From Pontibacillus yanchengensis (GTDB lineage Bacteria; Bacillota; Bacilli; Bacillales; BH030062), in contig NZ_WMEU01000003.1 in assembly GCF_009856295.1 (NCBI RefSeq), positions 496,001 through 560,000 of the forward strand: 64,000 nucleotides of DNA. Direction: 5' to 3'. Both the position numbers and the translations under genes were made by a program. Below are positions 27,087-35,547 of the stretch, piece by piece (position 1 is the stretch's first letter; each line of letters begins with the position of its first letter). A model generated the notes under the pieces. It worked only from the letters and a program-made list of their open reading frames with translations. It was not told the DNA's origin and ran no database searches.

Positions 27087-28145
27087 CTATTCATTCACTG
27101 TGAAATAAGCGTTCACGATCATATTCATCGTTTGTTGAGAAAGTTGTAGGTGATCCACGTTAGAGTTTGATATAAGTTCTTGCGTGTTTGCATCGTTAAA
27201 TCTAATAGCTCGGCCTAGGTAGACTGCAAAAACACCAATCATTTGATTTAAGCGTTTTTCGTCTTCCGTTAATTCATCAACCTCACCTTGTTCCACAATC
27301 TCTAGTTCCTCGAAGTTGAGAGCCTTCTTCAAGATTTGTAGCATATCATGGTTCGAAGGAGGATTTGGGTTGGTTATATGGTAAATCTTACTTCCCTCTG
27401 CGCTTTTTACGCCATGGCTAAGAATGTCAGCCACATAATCTACAGGGACGAAGTTTGAGGTTCCTGTACTTGAGGCTATTACGCGGTACGTTTGATTTTC
27501 GTCTTTGGAACGTTTTACTCGCCTGCGGAATAAATCTAACGCTCTCATAAATCCATATAACGTAAAGTGAGAATCGGCCTCTCCTGTTTTGGAATCTCCA
27601 ACGATAATCGAAGGTCTGAAAATAGATACATCCATTTTGCCTTGATAGGAAAGAGCGAGATGTTCTGATTTAATTTTGCTTTCTTCGTAAGGGTTATGAG
27701 CTGGGTTATCCTCTGGGTAGAGGGATTCTATTCCAATTTCACGTTTCCCAACTGTATATGCTGTACTTACATAGAAAAACTTCTCAACTTGTAAGTGTGT
27801 AGCTAATTCTAGGGCATGTTTTGTTCCACCGTAATTAATGTTGAACAGCTCGTCCCGTAAATCCGTGTCGAATTTCACAAGAGCAGCTAGATGGTAAAAG
27901 ATGTCAATATTCCCTTGTAGCCTGTCCACTTGATCATCAGAAAAACCAAAGTTTGGTAGAGTGATATCTCCTTTGATGATTTCGATGCATTCTTGTTCTT
28001 CAGGTGAGAAAGATGTAGCCAGCATATCATTAGCTTTTTCAACATTGCGAACCAGGACGTATAAAGAATGTTGTTGATTTTTTACTAAATTTTTAATGAG
28101 TTTTTTACCTAAAAATCCTGTTGACCCTGTTAAAAAAATATTCAT
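27087..28145 (-). CDS. Extended SDR, NAD-dependent epimerase / thioester-reductase-like
   Basis: 352 residues. FLTGSTGFLGKKLI at the N-terminus binds NAD(P); the active site is YEESKIKSE (Y-x3-K). The overall pattern (VLVRNVEKA, IDIFYHLAALVKFD, FRPSIIVGDSKTG) is that of male-sterility or thioester-reductase-like SDRs, which reduce thioesters or act on lipid-like groups; activity cannot be settled. GGGGAG precedes the ATG. Second gene after the alpha/beta hydrolase, 29 bases apart. Confidence 0.82.
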   Translation of the reverse strand: MNIFLTGSTGFLGKKLIKNLVKNQQHSLYVLVRNVEKANDMLATSFSPEEQECIEIIKGDITLPNFGFSDDQVDRLQGNIDIFYHLAALVKFDTDLRDELFNINYGGTKHALELATHLQVEKFFYVSTAYTVGKREIGIESLYPEDNPAHNPYEESKIKSEHLALSYQGKMDVSIFRPSIIVGDSKTGEADSHFTLYGFMRALDLFRRRVKRSKDENQTYRVIASSTGTSNFVPVDYVADILSHGVKSAEGSKIYHITNPNPPSNHDMLQILKKALNFEELEIVEQGEVDELTEDEKRLNQMIGVFAVYLGRAIRFNDANTQELISNSNVDHLQLSQQTMNMIVNAYFTVNE

Positions 28146-28174
28146 TTTTGTTCAACTCCCCTGAAGTAATCAAT

Positions 28175-28978
28175 CTAAGAGGCGTCTTCTGTTAGAGTTT
28201 TGTTTTTATTCAAAAATGCTAAAGAGAGCCGGTTAAATTCTTCACTCTTTTCGATATTGCAGACATGTCCGCAGTCTTTTATGATCTCTAGTGTTGTATT
28301 CTTAACACCACGAAGGTCACGCTTTAATAGCTTTACGAAAAGATGATCTTCTTTGCCAGAGATGTAGAGCTTGGGTATAATTCTGGCTTTCTTTCCAAAA
28401 CATTGTACAGGTTTATTATGAAAATCTAGGAAGTTTTTATACCATTGTAGGAAATCTTCCCTTCTCATTTTCTTCGCTTCTTTAATAAACATAGTTCTTG
28501 ATACTTTATGGTTTGACTTTGGCATCATAATATAGGCGAATAGATGATATAACCAAATATATGGAGTGATATGTTTTATAAGGTTTCCTGTATTTAGTAG
28601 TAACTTTGATAATGGTGAAAATCTCGTAATACTACCACCCATCACTGCACTCTTTACTATAGATGGGTAATGATTCATTAATTTATTAATAATGATGGAC
28701 CCTAACGAAATACCAACGAAATGGGCCTGGTTAATGTTTATATGTTGAAGTGTTTTGTGTACTTCTGATGCAACGAGTGTAAAGTTGAATGTGTTTTTGT
28801 ACGACGTCGTCTTAGGTGATGTTCCATGCCCAGGCAAATGAAGAGATATAACGTTGTACTCCTTCATATAGGCATCAACTTGCTTATGAAAAATCCGTGA
28901 ACTACCTCCGATTCCGTGTAATAATACAACATCTTCACGGTTTCGTTGACGAGTGTTATGAAAAATATATTCTAACAA
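28175..28978 (-). CDS. Alpha/beta hydrolase
   Basis: 267 residues from a TTG start with GAGAGGGGA upstream. The oxyanion motif is LLHGIGGSSR (19-28), nucleophile elbow GISLGS, acid region ISGKEDHLFV and final histidine in KDCGHVCNIEKSEEF. Cytoplasmic, since no signal peptide is seen. With the downstream extended SDR it may form a two-step pathway on an ester or thioester, but no substrate is visible. Confidence 0.82.
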   Translation of the reverse strand: MLEYIFHNTRQRNREDVVLLHGIGGSSRIFHKQVDAYMKEYNVISLHLPGHGTSPKTTSYKNTFNFTLVASEVHKTLQHININQAHFVGISLGSIIINKLMNHYPSIVKSAVMGGSITRFSPLSKLLLNTGNLIKHITPYIWLYHLFAYIMMPKSNHKVSRTMFIKEAKKMRREDFLQWYKNFLDFHNKPVQCFGKKARIIPKLYISGKEDHLFVKLLKRDLRGVKNTTLEIIKDCGHVCNIEKSEEFNRLSLAFLNKNKTLTEDAS

Positions 28979-29189
28979 TGCATGTTCCCCTCTCGATGTA
29001 TCTATAACTCTTCCTATTATAGCGATAAAAGGCTGTCAAATGAAAGGGTTTTTACAATAAAATTCGTTTTCTGTAGTAAATATACCTTTCGTATACCCTG
29101 TTAATGGGTTTGCATACTTATATTGCTAATTTTTATACAGTTCCATTGTAAATCAATTTAGATTATGTACAAAATAATGTTGTTCCAAA

Positions 29190-29285
29190 GAACAAAAGCT
29201 CAGTGCGCAAGTTTAGTGACGTGTGGGCTGTGGTCTTAATCACATAGGTCATTTCGATGCTGCTACGTAAGTTATCCTAAAGCAA
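29190..29285 (-). repeat. Heavily degraded family 1 repeat
   Basis: gaacaaaagctcagtgcgca followed by agtgacgt, and later tcgatgctgctacgta, match the complement of the right and middle modules with many changes. The rest of the 28979-29342 gap shows only a terminator. Confidence 0.5.
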
Positions 29286-29314
29286 ACTTTCTATAGTGCG
29301 CTAGATAATAAAGA

Positions 29315-29345
29315 AGGAGCAGTCTAAGAGGGACTGCTCTTATTA
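29315..29345 (-). terminator. Terminator of the PAP2/haloperoxidase-like gene
   Basis: GAGCAGTC-taagag-GGACTGCTC hairpin right at the stop of the minus-strand gene. Confidence 0.7.
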
Positions 29346-30239
29346 AAAAAATAATTTTGGTTTAGGCGAGGTGTTGTTCTGTTTCTTATAAGAGGTAGAT
29401 TGATTCTCTACTAATGAATCACAGGAGGTATTAAAATCATAAGGAATTGCTTGCTCATAAGGTGGGGGAAGAAGTTTGGCATTTCTGTTCTCACGATAAT
29501 GAATGTCCACAGGATTACCTTCTGAGTTGTATTCTTGCTGGAGTTGCTTTACAACGATGTGGCCAATTTGTCTTCCTAGCTTTAATCCTTCATCATTATC
29601 GATTGGAAAGTGTACCCCTGCATATAATCTTGATTTTGCGCACTCTTCTGCCAGATCATGGAGACGACGTTTTTCTGCAGGAAAGAAGTAGCTTAGGATT
29701 ACTTCAGCAGTGCCTGCCACCGCAGCATGCCCCGATGGATAGGAAGGGTGTCTAGGTGTGCATATAACTGTAACGAGATCATCATCCAATTGATTAGGTC
29801 GTGCCACAAGCCACTTAAATTTTAAATACCACGCTACCACAAAAGAATCATTGATTCCGGCTTGTAAGGCGGCTAAAATTCTCCCAGCCCGCGGAGCCTC
29901 TACACCATAGGTATCAATAAGGATGTCTGCAATTGGTGTCCACTGTTTCGTAGCAGGACCTCTTGACCAATAATAAGCGATTTCTTTTTCCCTTGGTGTT
30001 AGGTGAGCTAACGTTCGTTTTACCTTGCTTAATTGAGTATCCCAGTTAATGGTGTTGGGATGACGGACATCTAATAGGATTGGTTTACCACTTGGGGTTG
30101 AGAAACCACCATCCTCGTTATGCTCTATATAATAGGTGCTCCACGATCCAGAGTAAGGTGTTTCTGGATTACGAGGTGGGTGATCTTCGCCAGCATATGG
30201 TAATTCTGTCCACAACTCATAATCATATTTCTTGGCCAT
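29343..30239 (-). CDS. PAP2 superfamily, vanadium-haloperoxidase-like protein
   Basis: 298 residues from ATG 30239, with AAGGTGAT at the right distance (an earlier in-frame ATG at 30257 lacks one). The three phosphate/vanadate-binding motifs are visible in order: KFKWLVARP (K-x6-RP type), PSYPSGHAAVAG (PSGH) and RLYAGVHFPIDNDEG (R-x5-H-x3-D). No signal peptide or membrane helices. This family covers acid phosphatases and bromo/chloroperoxidases; residues alone do not decide. The C-terminal 50 residues are low complexity and family-atypical. Confidence 0.82.
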   Translation of the reverse strand: MAKKYDYELWTELPYAGEDHPPRNPETPYSGSWSTYYIEHNEDGGFSTPSGKPILLDVRHPNTINWDTQLSKVKRTLAHLTPREKEIAYYWSRGPATKQWTPIADILIDTYGVEAPRAGRILAALQAGINDSFVVAWYLKFKWLVARPNQLDDDLVTVICTPRHPSYPSGHAAVAGTAEVILSYFFPAEKRRLHDLAEECAKSRLYAGVHFPIDNDEGLKLGRQIGHIVVKQLQQEYNSEGNPVDIHYRENRNAKLLPPPYEQAIPYDFNTSCDSLVENQSTSYKKQNNTSPKPKLFF

Positions 30240-30380
30240 TTTTATCACCTTTTCCACAGTTTACTTATTATTACTATATGGATGTAGGAGAAAAGTGTAT
30301 AGACCAGTATCCTATATTCAACTAAAAAGGGGGGAGAAAGAGAAAGAACCTAGGTAATAGGCTCTTAATAATAGGTATAG

Positions 30381-31232
30381 TTAATTTGTCAGGTTGAATG
30401 TGAGATCGCCAGAACTTGTTCGGATGGTCACATCTGGGTTACCAGAACCGATTGTTGCTTGAATGTTGGATCGATCTAATGAATCGTATTTAAGTGGGAA
30501 GTTAATATCTGCTTCACCAGAAGAACTGCTATAATTCAGCTTCATGTTCGTTGGTTCAGATGCTATATCAATCTCCACATCCCCACTAGAAGAGGATATA
30601 TCTAAAGGGTGTTTGATAGCTTTAAGATGTAAATTGGTGTCGCCAGAGCTCGTTTTCACTCTCATTTCCCCGGTAATATCTTCACCATCAACAGAACCTG
30701 AGCTTGTGTTAACGGTGATTAGATTGCTTTCCACATTATTTAATTGAACATCGCCAGAGGCTAGGTCGAACTCAATCTGTTCACTTTGGAAGGATTTTAA
30801 TGTAATGTCGCTACTGGCACCATTCACATTTAAGGATTTAATGGTTTGGCTAGGGATCATAACATCAATTTGTTGATTCACATAAGTGAAACCAATTGAA
30901 AATGTTCGTTTGTTATGAATGTGAATATCTAAGGTGTCTTGGGAGAGGTCTGTTTGTAAGGAGCGATTTTCTAAGGAGTTTTTATCTGCTTTCCCATAAT
31001 AGCGTACCGTAATTTCATCAGTATCAGATGGGAGTATGTTTACATCTGATGAGGCAACATCAACGTTGATATGTTTAATGTTATCTTTTTCGAATACTTT
31101 TTCATCTTCAAATGGTAGTCGTTCGCCAAACATGGAGGAAAAGCTAAGTCCATTTCCTTGCACTGTCGTTAACATCAAACCTCCAATGCCTATCATAAAA
31201 ATAATCAAACCACCTAAGAAGAGTTTTTTCAT
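30381..31232 (-). CDS. DUF4097 beta-strand-repeat protein (LiaG-like)
   Basis: 283 residues: one N-terminal membrane helix (about 4-24) then an extracellular right-handed beta-helix-like domain made of repeated SSGDV, SSGSVDG, TSSGDT and SSSGEADI strands, as in DUF4097 and LiaG. Function is probably structural or sensory at the envelope. Last gene of padR-HAAS-DUF4097; its start overlaps the preceding stop by four bases. Conserved gene order with PadR and HAAS is well known in Bacilli. Confidence 0.88.
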   Translation of the reverse strand: MKKLFLGGLIIFMIGIGGLMLTTVQGNGLSFSSMFGERLPFEDEKVFEKDNIKHINVDVASSDVNILPSDTDEITVRYYGKADKNSLENRSLQTDLSQDTLDIHIHNKRTFSIGFTYVNQQIDVMIPSQTIKSLNVNGASSDITLKSFQSEQIEFDLASGDVQLNNVESNLITVNTSSGSVDGEDITGEMRVKTSSGDTNLHLKAIKHPLDISSSSGDVEIDIASEPTNMKLNYSSSSGEADINFPLKYDSLDRSNIQATIGSGNPDVTIRTSSGDLTFNLTN

Positions 31233-31780
31233 GCGTAATTTCCTCCTTTCACAATGTTAACGTTCCATTTCACATATTTAATGAATAAGTAATAGAGCAA
31301 GCTGCCTAATTTGGCTAAACCGATGGTCAGCATAATACCAAGACCAGTTAGAATCATGCTTGAAAAGAGTTGTAATAGTTGTACACCTGATGAGGAGGAT
31401 ACAAAAAATACCCCAATTGCTCCTACGTAAAGACTAACCACAGCTGTCCACAAACTAATGTAGATACCCAATAAAGCAATCGCAGGTCCTAAAACGATAA
31501 TCAAATTAAAGAGTCCAAGACTCATAGTTGATAAGATAGCGTGGCTAAGATTCGTAATAGATTTATTCGTTTCTGCGTTCTCAATACGGGATTGCACGTA
31601 GACTTCCTTGGCAATATCTCTTGGATGACCTAGGTCTTTGGCAATGTCACTTGCTTCTCTTCCCTCGAGCATCCCCATTTCAAAATGCTCTTGGTAATCC
31701 GCTAGCACCTCTTGCTTTTCTTGGTCGGATAATTGATGTAAATGTTTTTCTAAATGCTTAAGATATTCGGTATGTGTCAA
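31229..31780 (-). CDS. HAAS domain (DUF1700) membrane protein
   Basis: 183 residues. The N-terminal HAAS helical domain is visible as YLKHLEKHLHQLSDQEKQEVLADYQEHFE and the GREASDIAKDLGHPRDIAKEV motif, followed by four hydrophobic helices. HAAS proteins pair with PadR regulators and are thought to relay a signal to them from the membrane. Overlaps both neighbours by four bases, so all three genes are translationally coupled. Confidence 0.88.
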   Translation of the reverse strand: MTHTEYLKHLEKHLHQLSDQEKQEVLADYQEHFEMGMLEGREASDIAKDLGHPRDIAKEVYVQSRIENAETNKSITNLSHAILSTMSLGLFNLIIVLGPAIALLGIYISLWTAVVSLYVGAIGVFFVSSSSGVQLLQLFSSMILTGLGIMLTIGLAKLGSLLYYLFIKYVKWNVNIVKGGNYA

Positions 31781-32097
31781 GATTCATACACCTCCTTAAT
31801 TAAGTGGTTCACGCTTTCCTGGAAGATATTCCAGTCATGAATCAACGACTCCATGTATCGTTCGCCTTCATCGGTTAAGCGATAGTATTTTCTAGGAGGA
31901 CCTTCTGTGGATTTAGCCATATATGTTTGTAAATAGTCTTCCTTTGTAAGTCTACGTAATAAAGGGTAGAGGCTTCCTTCTGCTATGGCTATTTTTTCAG
32001 TTAAGTTTTGGGCAAGCTCGTAACCATATTGATCCTTTTGCTTCACAATGACTAAAACACAAAGTTCTAAGATGCCTTTCTTAAATTGTGGATTCAT
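31777..32097 (-). CDS. PadR family transcriptional regulator
   Basis: 106 residues, the short type-2 PadR form: winged helix with KKGILELCVLVIVKQKDQYGYELAQ and EGSLYPLLRRLTKEDYL, then YYRLTDEGERYMESL as the wing and dimerisation helix. Expected to repress its own operon until a membrane signal arrives. First gene of the unit; inverted repeats in the leader are candidate operators. Confidence 0.9.
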   Translation of the reverse strand: MNPQFKKGILELCVLVIVKQKDQYGYELAQNLTEKIAIAEGSLYPLLRRLTKEDYLQTYMAKSTEGPPRKYYRLTDEGERYMESLIHDWNIFQESVNHLIKEVYES

Positions 32098-32127
32098 TTC
32101 TACACCTCGATGTCCATCAGTACTGAT

Positions 32128-32205
32128 TAATGTTTAATAGTGGAGTAAAAAAATATGTATGTGCAGCTACTTCATTATTATATTATCATTCGGTATTAAA
32201 CATTA
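32128..32205. promoter_or_regulatory. Inverted repeat pair upstream of padR
   Basis: TAATGTTTAATA (32128-32139) and its exact complement TATTAAACATTA (32194-32205) bracket the AT-rich promoter region of padR. ATGT...ACAT halves are typical PadR contacts, so these may be two operator sites. Confidence 0.5.
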
Positions 32206-32282
32206 CAAGATAGTGAGGAAGTATTCTGGTTATAAAAAAATCAATCGTTAACGACGTTTGTGCTACTGTTTTTATTAAAAAT

Positions 32283-32322
32283 AAGAAAAAGACTTGGACT
32301 AAGGGTGCCCAAGTCTTTTTCT
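32283..32322 (+). terminator. Strong terminator hairpin
   Basis: AAGAAAAAGACTTGG...CCAAGTCTTTTTCTT; both sides carry A/T runs. It belongs to the minus-strand DUF2187 gene or to the following repeat, with which such hairpins recur. Confidence 0.7.
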
Positions 32323-32326
32323 TGTT

Positions 32327-32588
32327 GTCTAGGAAATTATAAAATTCAATGCTTGTGTATAACTAAAAAAGTGAAGTGGCCACGTCCAGCTCCAGCGCCC
32401 AGCGACTAGCAAACTTCCTGCACCTCCTTACGATAAGTCAACATCGGATCGCTATCGCTCTCCGTGTTTCCTTTCGGCCCACACGACGTGGGTTGGTTCG
32501 ATGTTGCTGCGTGAGGCAGCGTTCTTAATCGAACTTCCTCATAATTAGGACAGTTTGTACGTCGCTAACCGGGCGCTTGCGCTTTTGT
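32327..32588 (+). repeat. Family 1 repeat, longest complete copy
   Basis: All modules present: ctaggaaattataaaattca start, TGTGTATAA, ccagctccagcgcccagcga, the central gttcgatgttgctgcgtgag part, and cgctaaccgggcgcttgcgc with ttttgt end. Ends five bases from the stop codon of the DUF2187 gene. Confidence 0.92.
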
Positions 32589-32593
32589 TCTAT

Positions 32594-32896
32594 TTATTGA
32601 TTTCCACGTTCTTTAATTGTGTAATTGCCATGACCTACAACTGTTTTTTCGTGTTCAATGCCTAGGTCTTTGAAGTTTTCCATGATAGTCATATCCACTA
32701 CAACGGAATTTTCAAGTTTAGCTGATGTTACAATGCCATCAACTTCTTTACCATCCTTTAGGAAAGAAACGACGTCACCAACGGTAGCTTTATTTTCTTC
32801 GCTAACCTTTGGTTCTTCGCCTTCATTTTCCTCTTTTTTTACAAAAGCTGCATCAATGATATTATCTTTATTCATGTTTTCGTTTTCTTCGGACAT
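32594..32896 (-). CDS. DUF2187 family protein (YkvS-like)
   Basis: 100 residues from ATG 32896, preceded by AAGGGGAATC. The first 40 residues are acidic and disordered; the C-terminal 60 form the DUF2187 beta domain (VGDVVSFLKDGKEVDGIVTSAKLENSVVVDMTI). Function unknown. In B. subtilis, ykvS lies not far from the queCDE genes ykvJKL, as here. Confidence 0.8.
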   Translation of the reverse strand: MSEENENMNKDNIIDAAFVKKEENEGEEPKVSEENKATVGDVVSFLKDGKEVDGIVTSAKLENSVVVDMTIMENFKDLGIEHEKTVVGHGNYTIKERGNQ

Positions 32897-33111
32897 GTGA
32901 AGATTCCCCTTCCTATTTTGCAATTATTACGATATGAGCATCAAAGATTCCTATCTAGGGTTCCTTACTACAATACCCTTTTCTCTATGCATCATTCATC
33001 CTAATACAATAGGTTAACACGAAATCAATTTTAATTGAAATAAACGACTCGAATTAAGAAAATTTTTAAAATATACAGGAAGAAAAAAGATAATGAGTAT
33101 GAACTCAATTT

Positions 33112-33121
33112 ATGGTATGAT
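33112..33121 (+). promoter_or_regulatory. Likely extended -10 promoter of the que operon
   Basis: TGGTATGAT lies about 40 bases upstream of the riboswitch, with no good -35 hexamer. Confidence 0.45.
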
Positions 33122-33158
33122 ACAGTACATAATCAAATAAAAGTCTACGCAAAGCGTA

Positions 33159-33196
33159 GGAGAGGTTCTAGCTCACACCCTCTATAAAAAACTAAG
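33159..33196 (+). promoter_or_regulatory. PreQ1-I riboswitch aptamer
   Basis: agaggttctagctcacaccc followed by tctataaaaaactaa matches the preQ1 class I consensus: AGAGG/CCTCT stem, C-rich loop and A-rich tail for the pseudoknot. It senses 7-aminomethyl-7-deazaguanine and controls queuosine precursor genes. Confidence 0.92.
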
Positions 33197-33233
33197 GATA
33201 TGACACTGTACCGTTCCTTAGGTATAGTTTTTT
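33186..33233 (+). terminator. Terminator of the preQ1 riboswitch
   Basis: AAAAAACTAAGGA...TCCTTAGgtaTAGTTTTTTT. Its 5' strand includes the riboswitch A-rich tail, so aptamer folding and termination are coupled. Confidence 0.85.
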
Positions 33234-33269
33234 TATTCAGTAAAGAAAGTATAAGTATCACTTATATGT

Positions 33270-33478
33270 CAAGCTCTAGCGCCCAGCGACTAGCAAACTT
33301 CTGACTCCTCCTTACGATAAGTTAACATCAGATCGGTATCACTCTCCGTGTTTCCTTTATCTCATACGGGATTAGTTGAAGTTCGATTAAAACCGCTACA
33401 TCACGTAGCAACATCGAACCAACCCACGTCCCTGTGGGCAGCAGTTAGTACGTCGCTAAACGGGTGCTTGCGCCTTTC
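33270..33478 (+). repeat. Family 1 repeat between riboswitch and queC
   Basis: Starts aagctctagcgcccagcgac and ends cgctaaacgggtgcttgcgc, with central module gttcgattaaaaccgctacat in inverted order. It adds about 200 bases to the queC leader. Confidence 0.88.
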
Positions 33479-33545
33479 TTTATTACTATAAATAGTTTTG
33501 GGTGGATAGAATTCTCTTTTTCAATTATGAAAGGGGAATTTTTTT

Positions 33546-34214
33546 ATGCAGAAAAACAATAAAGCCATTGTTGTGTTTAGTGGAGGTCAGGATAGTACAA
33601 CGTGTCTGTTCTGGGCCATGAAACACTTTGATGAGGTGGAAGCGGTAACGTTTCATTACAACCAACGCCATTCAGAAGAAATAGAAGTGGCGAAAGAAAT
33701 AGTTGAGGACTTAAACATTAAGCATACAAATTTAGATATGTCTTTATTAAGTCAATTAGCCCCGAATGCTCTAACAAGAGATGATATTGAAGTAAATGAC
33801 GGGGAAGATGGTGGATTGCCATCTACGTTTGTCCCGGGGCGTAATCTTTTATTCTTATCATTTGCAACTATTTTAGGTTATCAAATCGATGCTAAACATA
33901 TTATCACAGGCGTCTGCGAGACGGATTTTAGTGGTTATCCAGATTGTCGTGATATGTTCGTCAAATCGTTGAATGTAACATTAAATTTATCAATGGATTC
34001 TGAATTTGTGATTCACACCCCTCTAATGTGGCTAGATAAAGCACAAACCTGGGAACTTGCGGATGACTTAGGGGCATTTTCCTATGTAAGGGAAAAAACA
34101 CTAACTTGTTATCATGGCATTCGTGGTGATGGATGTGGAGAGTGCCCATCTTGTATGTTAAGAAAAAATGGGCTGAACACGTATTTAGCACAACGAGAAG
34201 GAGCGAATTCATAA
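33546..34214 (+). CDS. queC: 7-cyano-7-deazaguanine synthase QueC
   Basis: 222 residues. The ATP-pyrophosphatase loop [10 protein letters not shown] (11-20) and four zinc-ligand cysteines in [16 protein letters not shown] near the C-terminus identify QueC, which converts 7-carboxy-7-deazaguanine to preQ0 with ATP and ammonia. First gene of queCDE under a preQ1 riboswitch. AAAGGGGAA lies upstream of the ATG. Stop and the queD start overlap (TAATG). queF, the next enzyme, is not in this window. Confidence 0.96.
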   Translation: MQKNNKAIVVFSGGQDSTTCLFWAMKHFDEVEAVTFHYNQRHSEEIEVAKEIVEDLNIKHTNLDMSLLSQLAPNALTRDDIEVNDGEDGGLPSTFVPGRNLLFLSFATILGYQIDAKHIITGVCETDFSGYPDCRDMFVKSLNVTLNLSMDSEFVIHTPLMWLDKAQTWELADDLGAFSYVREKTLTCYHGIRGDGCGECPSCMLRKNGLNTYLAQREGANS

Positions 34215-34696
34215 TGGCAATGGATCAATATGGTTTCCGCATTGTAGAAGATTTGCAAAAGATCGATAAGGATATTGAACGGTCTCAGCTAAAATACCAC
34301 AATAAGCGAGTAATGGTGAGCAAAGAGTTTACCTTTGATGCAGCACACCACCTTCATTTGTACGATGGTAAGTGTAAGAACCTACATGGCCACACCTATA
34401 CGGTAGTATTTGGCATCAGTGGGTTTGTAAATGAGATTGGGATTGTGATGGATTTTGGAGATATTAAACAAATTTGGAAAGAACAAATCGAGATACATCT
34501 GGATCATAAATATGTAAATGAAACCCTGCCACCTATGAATACAACAGCTGAGAATATGGTGGTCTGGATTTATGAGAAAATGGCAGACGCTCTTACTCAT
34601 GAAGACTTCCAGGGAACTAGAGTTGAATTTGTGAAACTGTACGAAACGCCAACAAGTTTTGCAGAAGTGAGACGGGAGTGGATGGAAAGTGAATAA
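34214..34696 (+). CDS. queD: 6-carboxy-5,6,7,8-tetrahydropterin synthase QueD
   Basis: 160 residues from ATG 34214, with GAAGGAG upstream. Zinc ligands are H45/H46 and H58-G-H60 (AAHHLHLY, NLHGHTY); C54 in DGKCKNL is the catalytic cysteine. The 6-PTPS fold turns dihydroneopterin triphosphate into carboxytetrahydropterin. An N-terminal extension of about 30 residues precedes the core. It overlaps queC by one base and queE by eight, so translation is coupled. Confidence 0.94.
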   Translation: MAMDQYGFRIVEDLQKIDKDIERSQLKYHNKRVMVSKEFTFDAAHHLHLYDGKCKNLHGHTYTVVFGISGFVNEIGIVMDFGDIKQIWKEQIEIHLDHKYVNETLPPMNTTAENMVVWIYEKMADALTHEDFQGTRVEFVKLYETPTSFAEVRREWMESE

Positions 34697-35417
34697 GTTT
34701 CCTGTTCTTGAAATCTTTGGCCCAACCATCCAAGGAGAAGGGATGGTCGTAGGACGTAAAACGATGTTCGTTCGTACAGCAGGCTGTGATTATAGTTGTT
34801 CCTGGTGTGATTCTGCCTTTACCTGGGATGGAAGTGCTAAGGATGAAATTCAAAAACTCACTGCTCCTGAGATTATCAATGCCTTAGATCAACGTGGGGG
34901 AGATTATTTTGACCACGTTACGATTTCTGGAGGTAATCCTGCATTACTAAAAAATTTGAATGAGTTGATTGATAGCTTGCATGAAAAAGGCTGTGAAGTA
35001 GCTCTAGAAACGCAAGGAAGTAAATGGCAGGCTTGGTTCCTTACAATTGATGATTTAACCATCTCTCCAAAACCACCTAGCTCTAAGATGAGTACAAACT
35101 GGGACGTACTGGATAGGATTATCGCTAAGTTAGAAGAAGCTGGACGGACAACGCATACAAGTTTAAAGGTAGTTATTTTTAACGATGAGGATTTAGAATA
35201 TGCCAAGCAAGTCCACAAACGTTACCCAAATTTAGCATTCTATGTCCAAGTCGGAAATGAAGCATTAGATGAATCTGATGATCAAAACCTTGCCCTTCAT
35301 CTACTAGACCAGTATGAGTGGTTGATTGATAGAGTCATGCATTCTAGTGACCTAAACCATGTTCGCGTCCTACCTCAGGTACATGCATTACTATGGGGGA
35401 ATAGACGAGGTGTTTAA
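34689..35417 (+). CDS. queE: 7-carboxy-7-deazaguanine synthase QueE (radical SAM)
   Basis: 242 residues from GTG 34689 inside the queD end, with GGGAGTGG upstream. The cluster motif is C33-DYS-C37-SW-C40, the CX3CX2C radical SAM form; EIFGPTIQGEG at the start and ISGGNPAL (the SAM-contact GGE-like motif) are typical of QueE. It closes the deazapurine ring from carboxytetrahydropterin. Last gene of the operon; a terminator follows. Confidence 0.95.
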   Translation: MNKFPVLEIFGPTIQGEGMVVGRKTMFVRTAGCDYSCSWCDSAFTWDGSAKDEIQKLTAPEIINALDQRGGDYFDHVTISGGNPALLKNLNELIDSLHEKGCEVALETQGSKWQAWFLTIDDLTISPKPPSSKMSTNWDVLDRIIAKLEEAGRTTHTSLKVVIFNDEDLEYAKQVHKRYPNLAFYVQVGNEALDESDDQNLALHLLDQYEWLIDRVMHSSDLNHVRVLPQVHALLWGNRRGV

Positions 35418-35425
35418 TACAGATA

Positions 35426-35465
35426 AGAGCATTAAATGACTGTGGATCATTTAATGCTCTTTTTA
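35426..35465 (+). terminator. Terminator of queCDE
   Basis: AAGAGCATTAAATGA-ctgtgga-TCATTTAATGCTCTTTTT perfect stem and T-run. Confidence 0.9.
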
Positions 35466-35547
35466 GTGTTGTGCATAATAGCTCTCGGAAAGCGCGCTCA
35501 GCCAGGCTGAGGCCCCCCCGAACACCTCCTCTTATTCTGAATGACTA

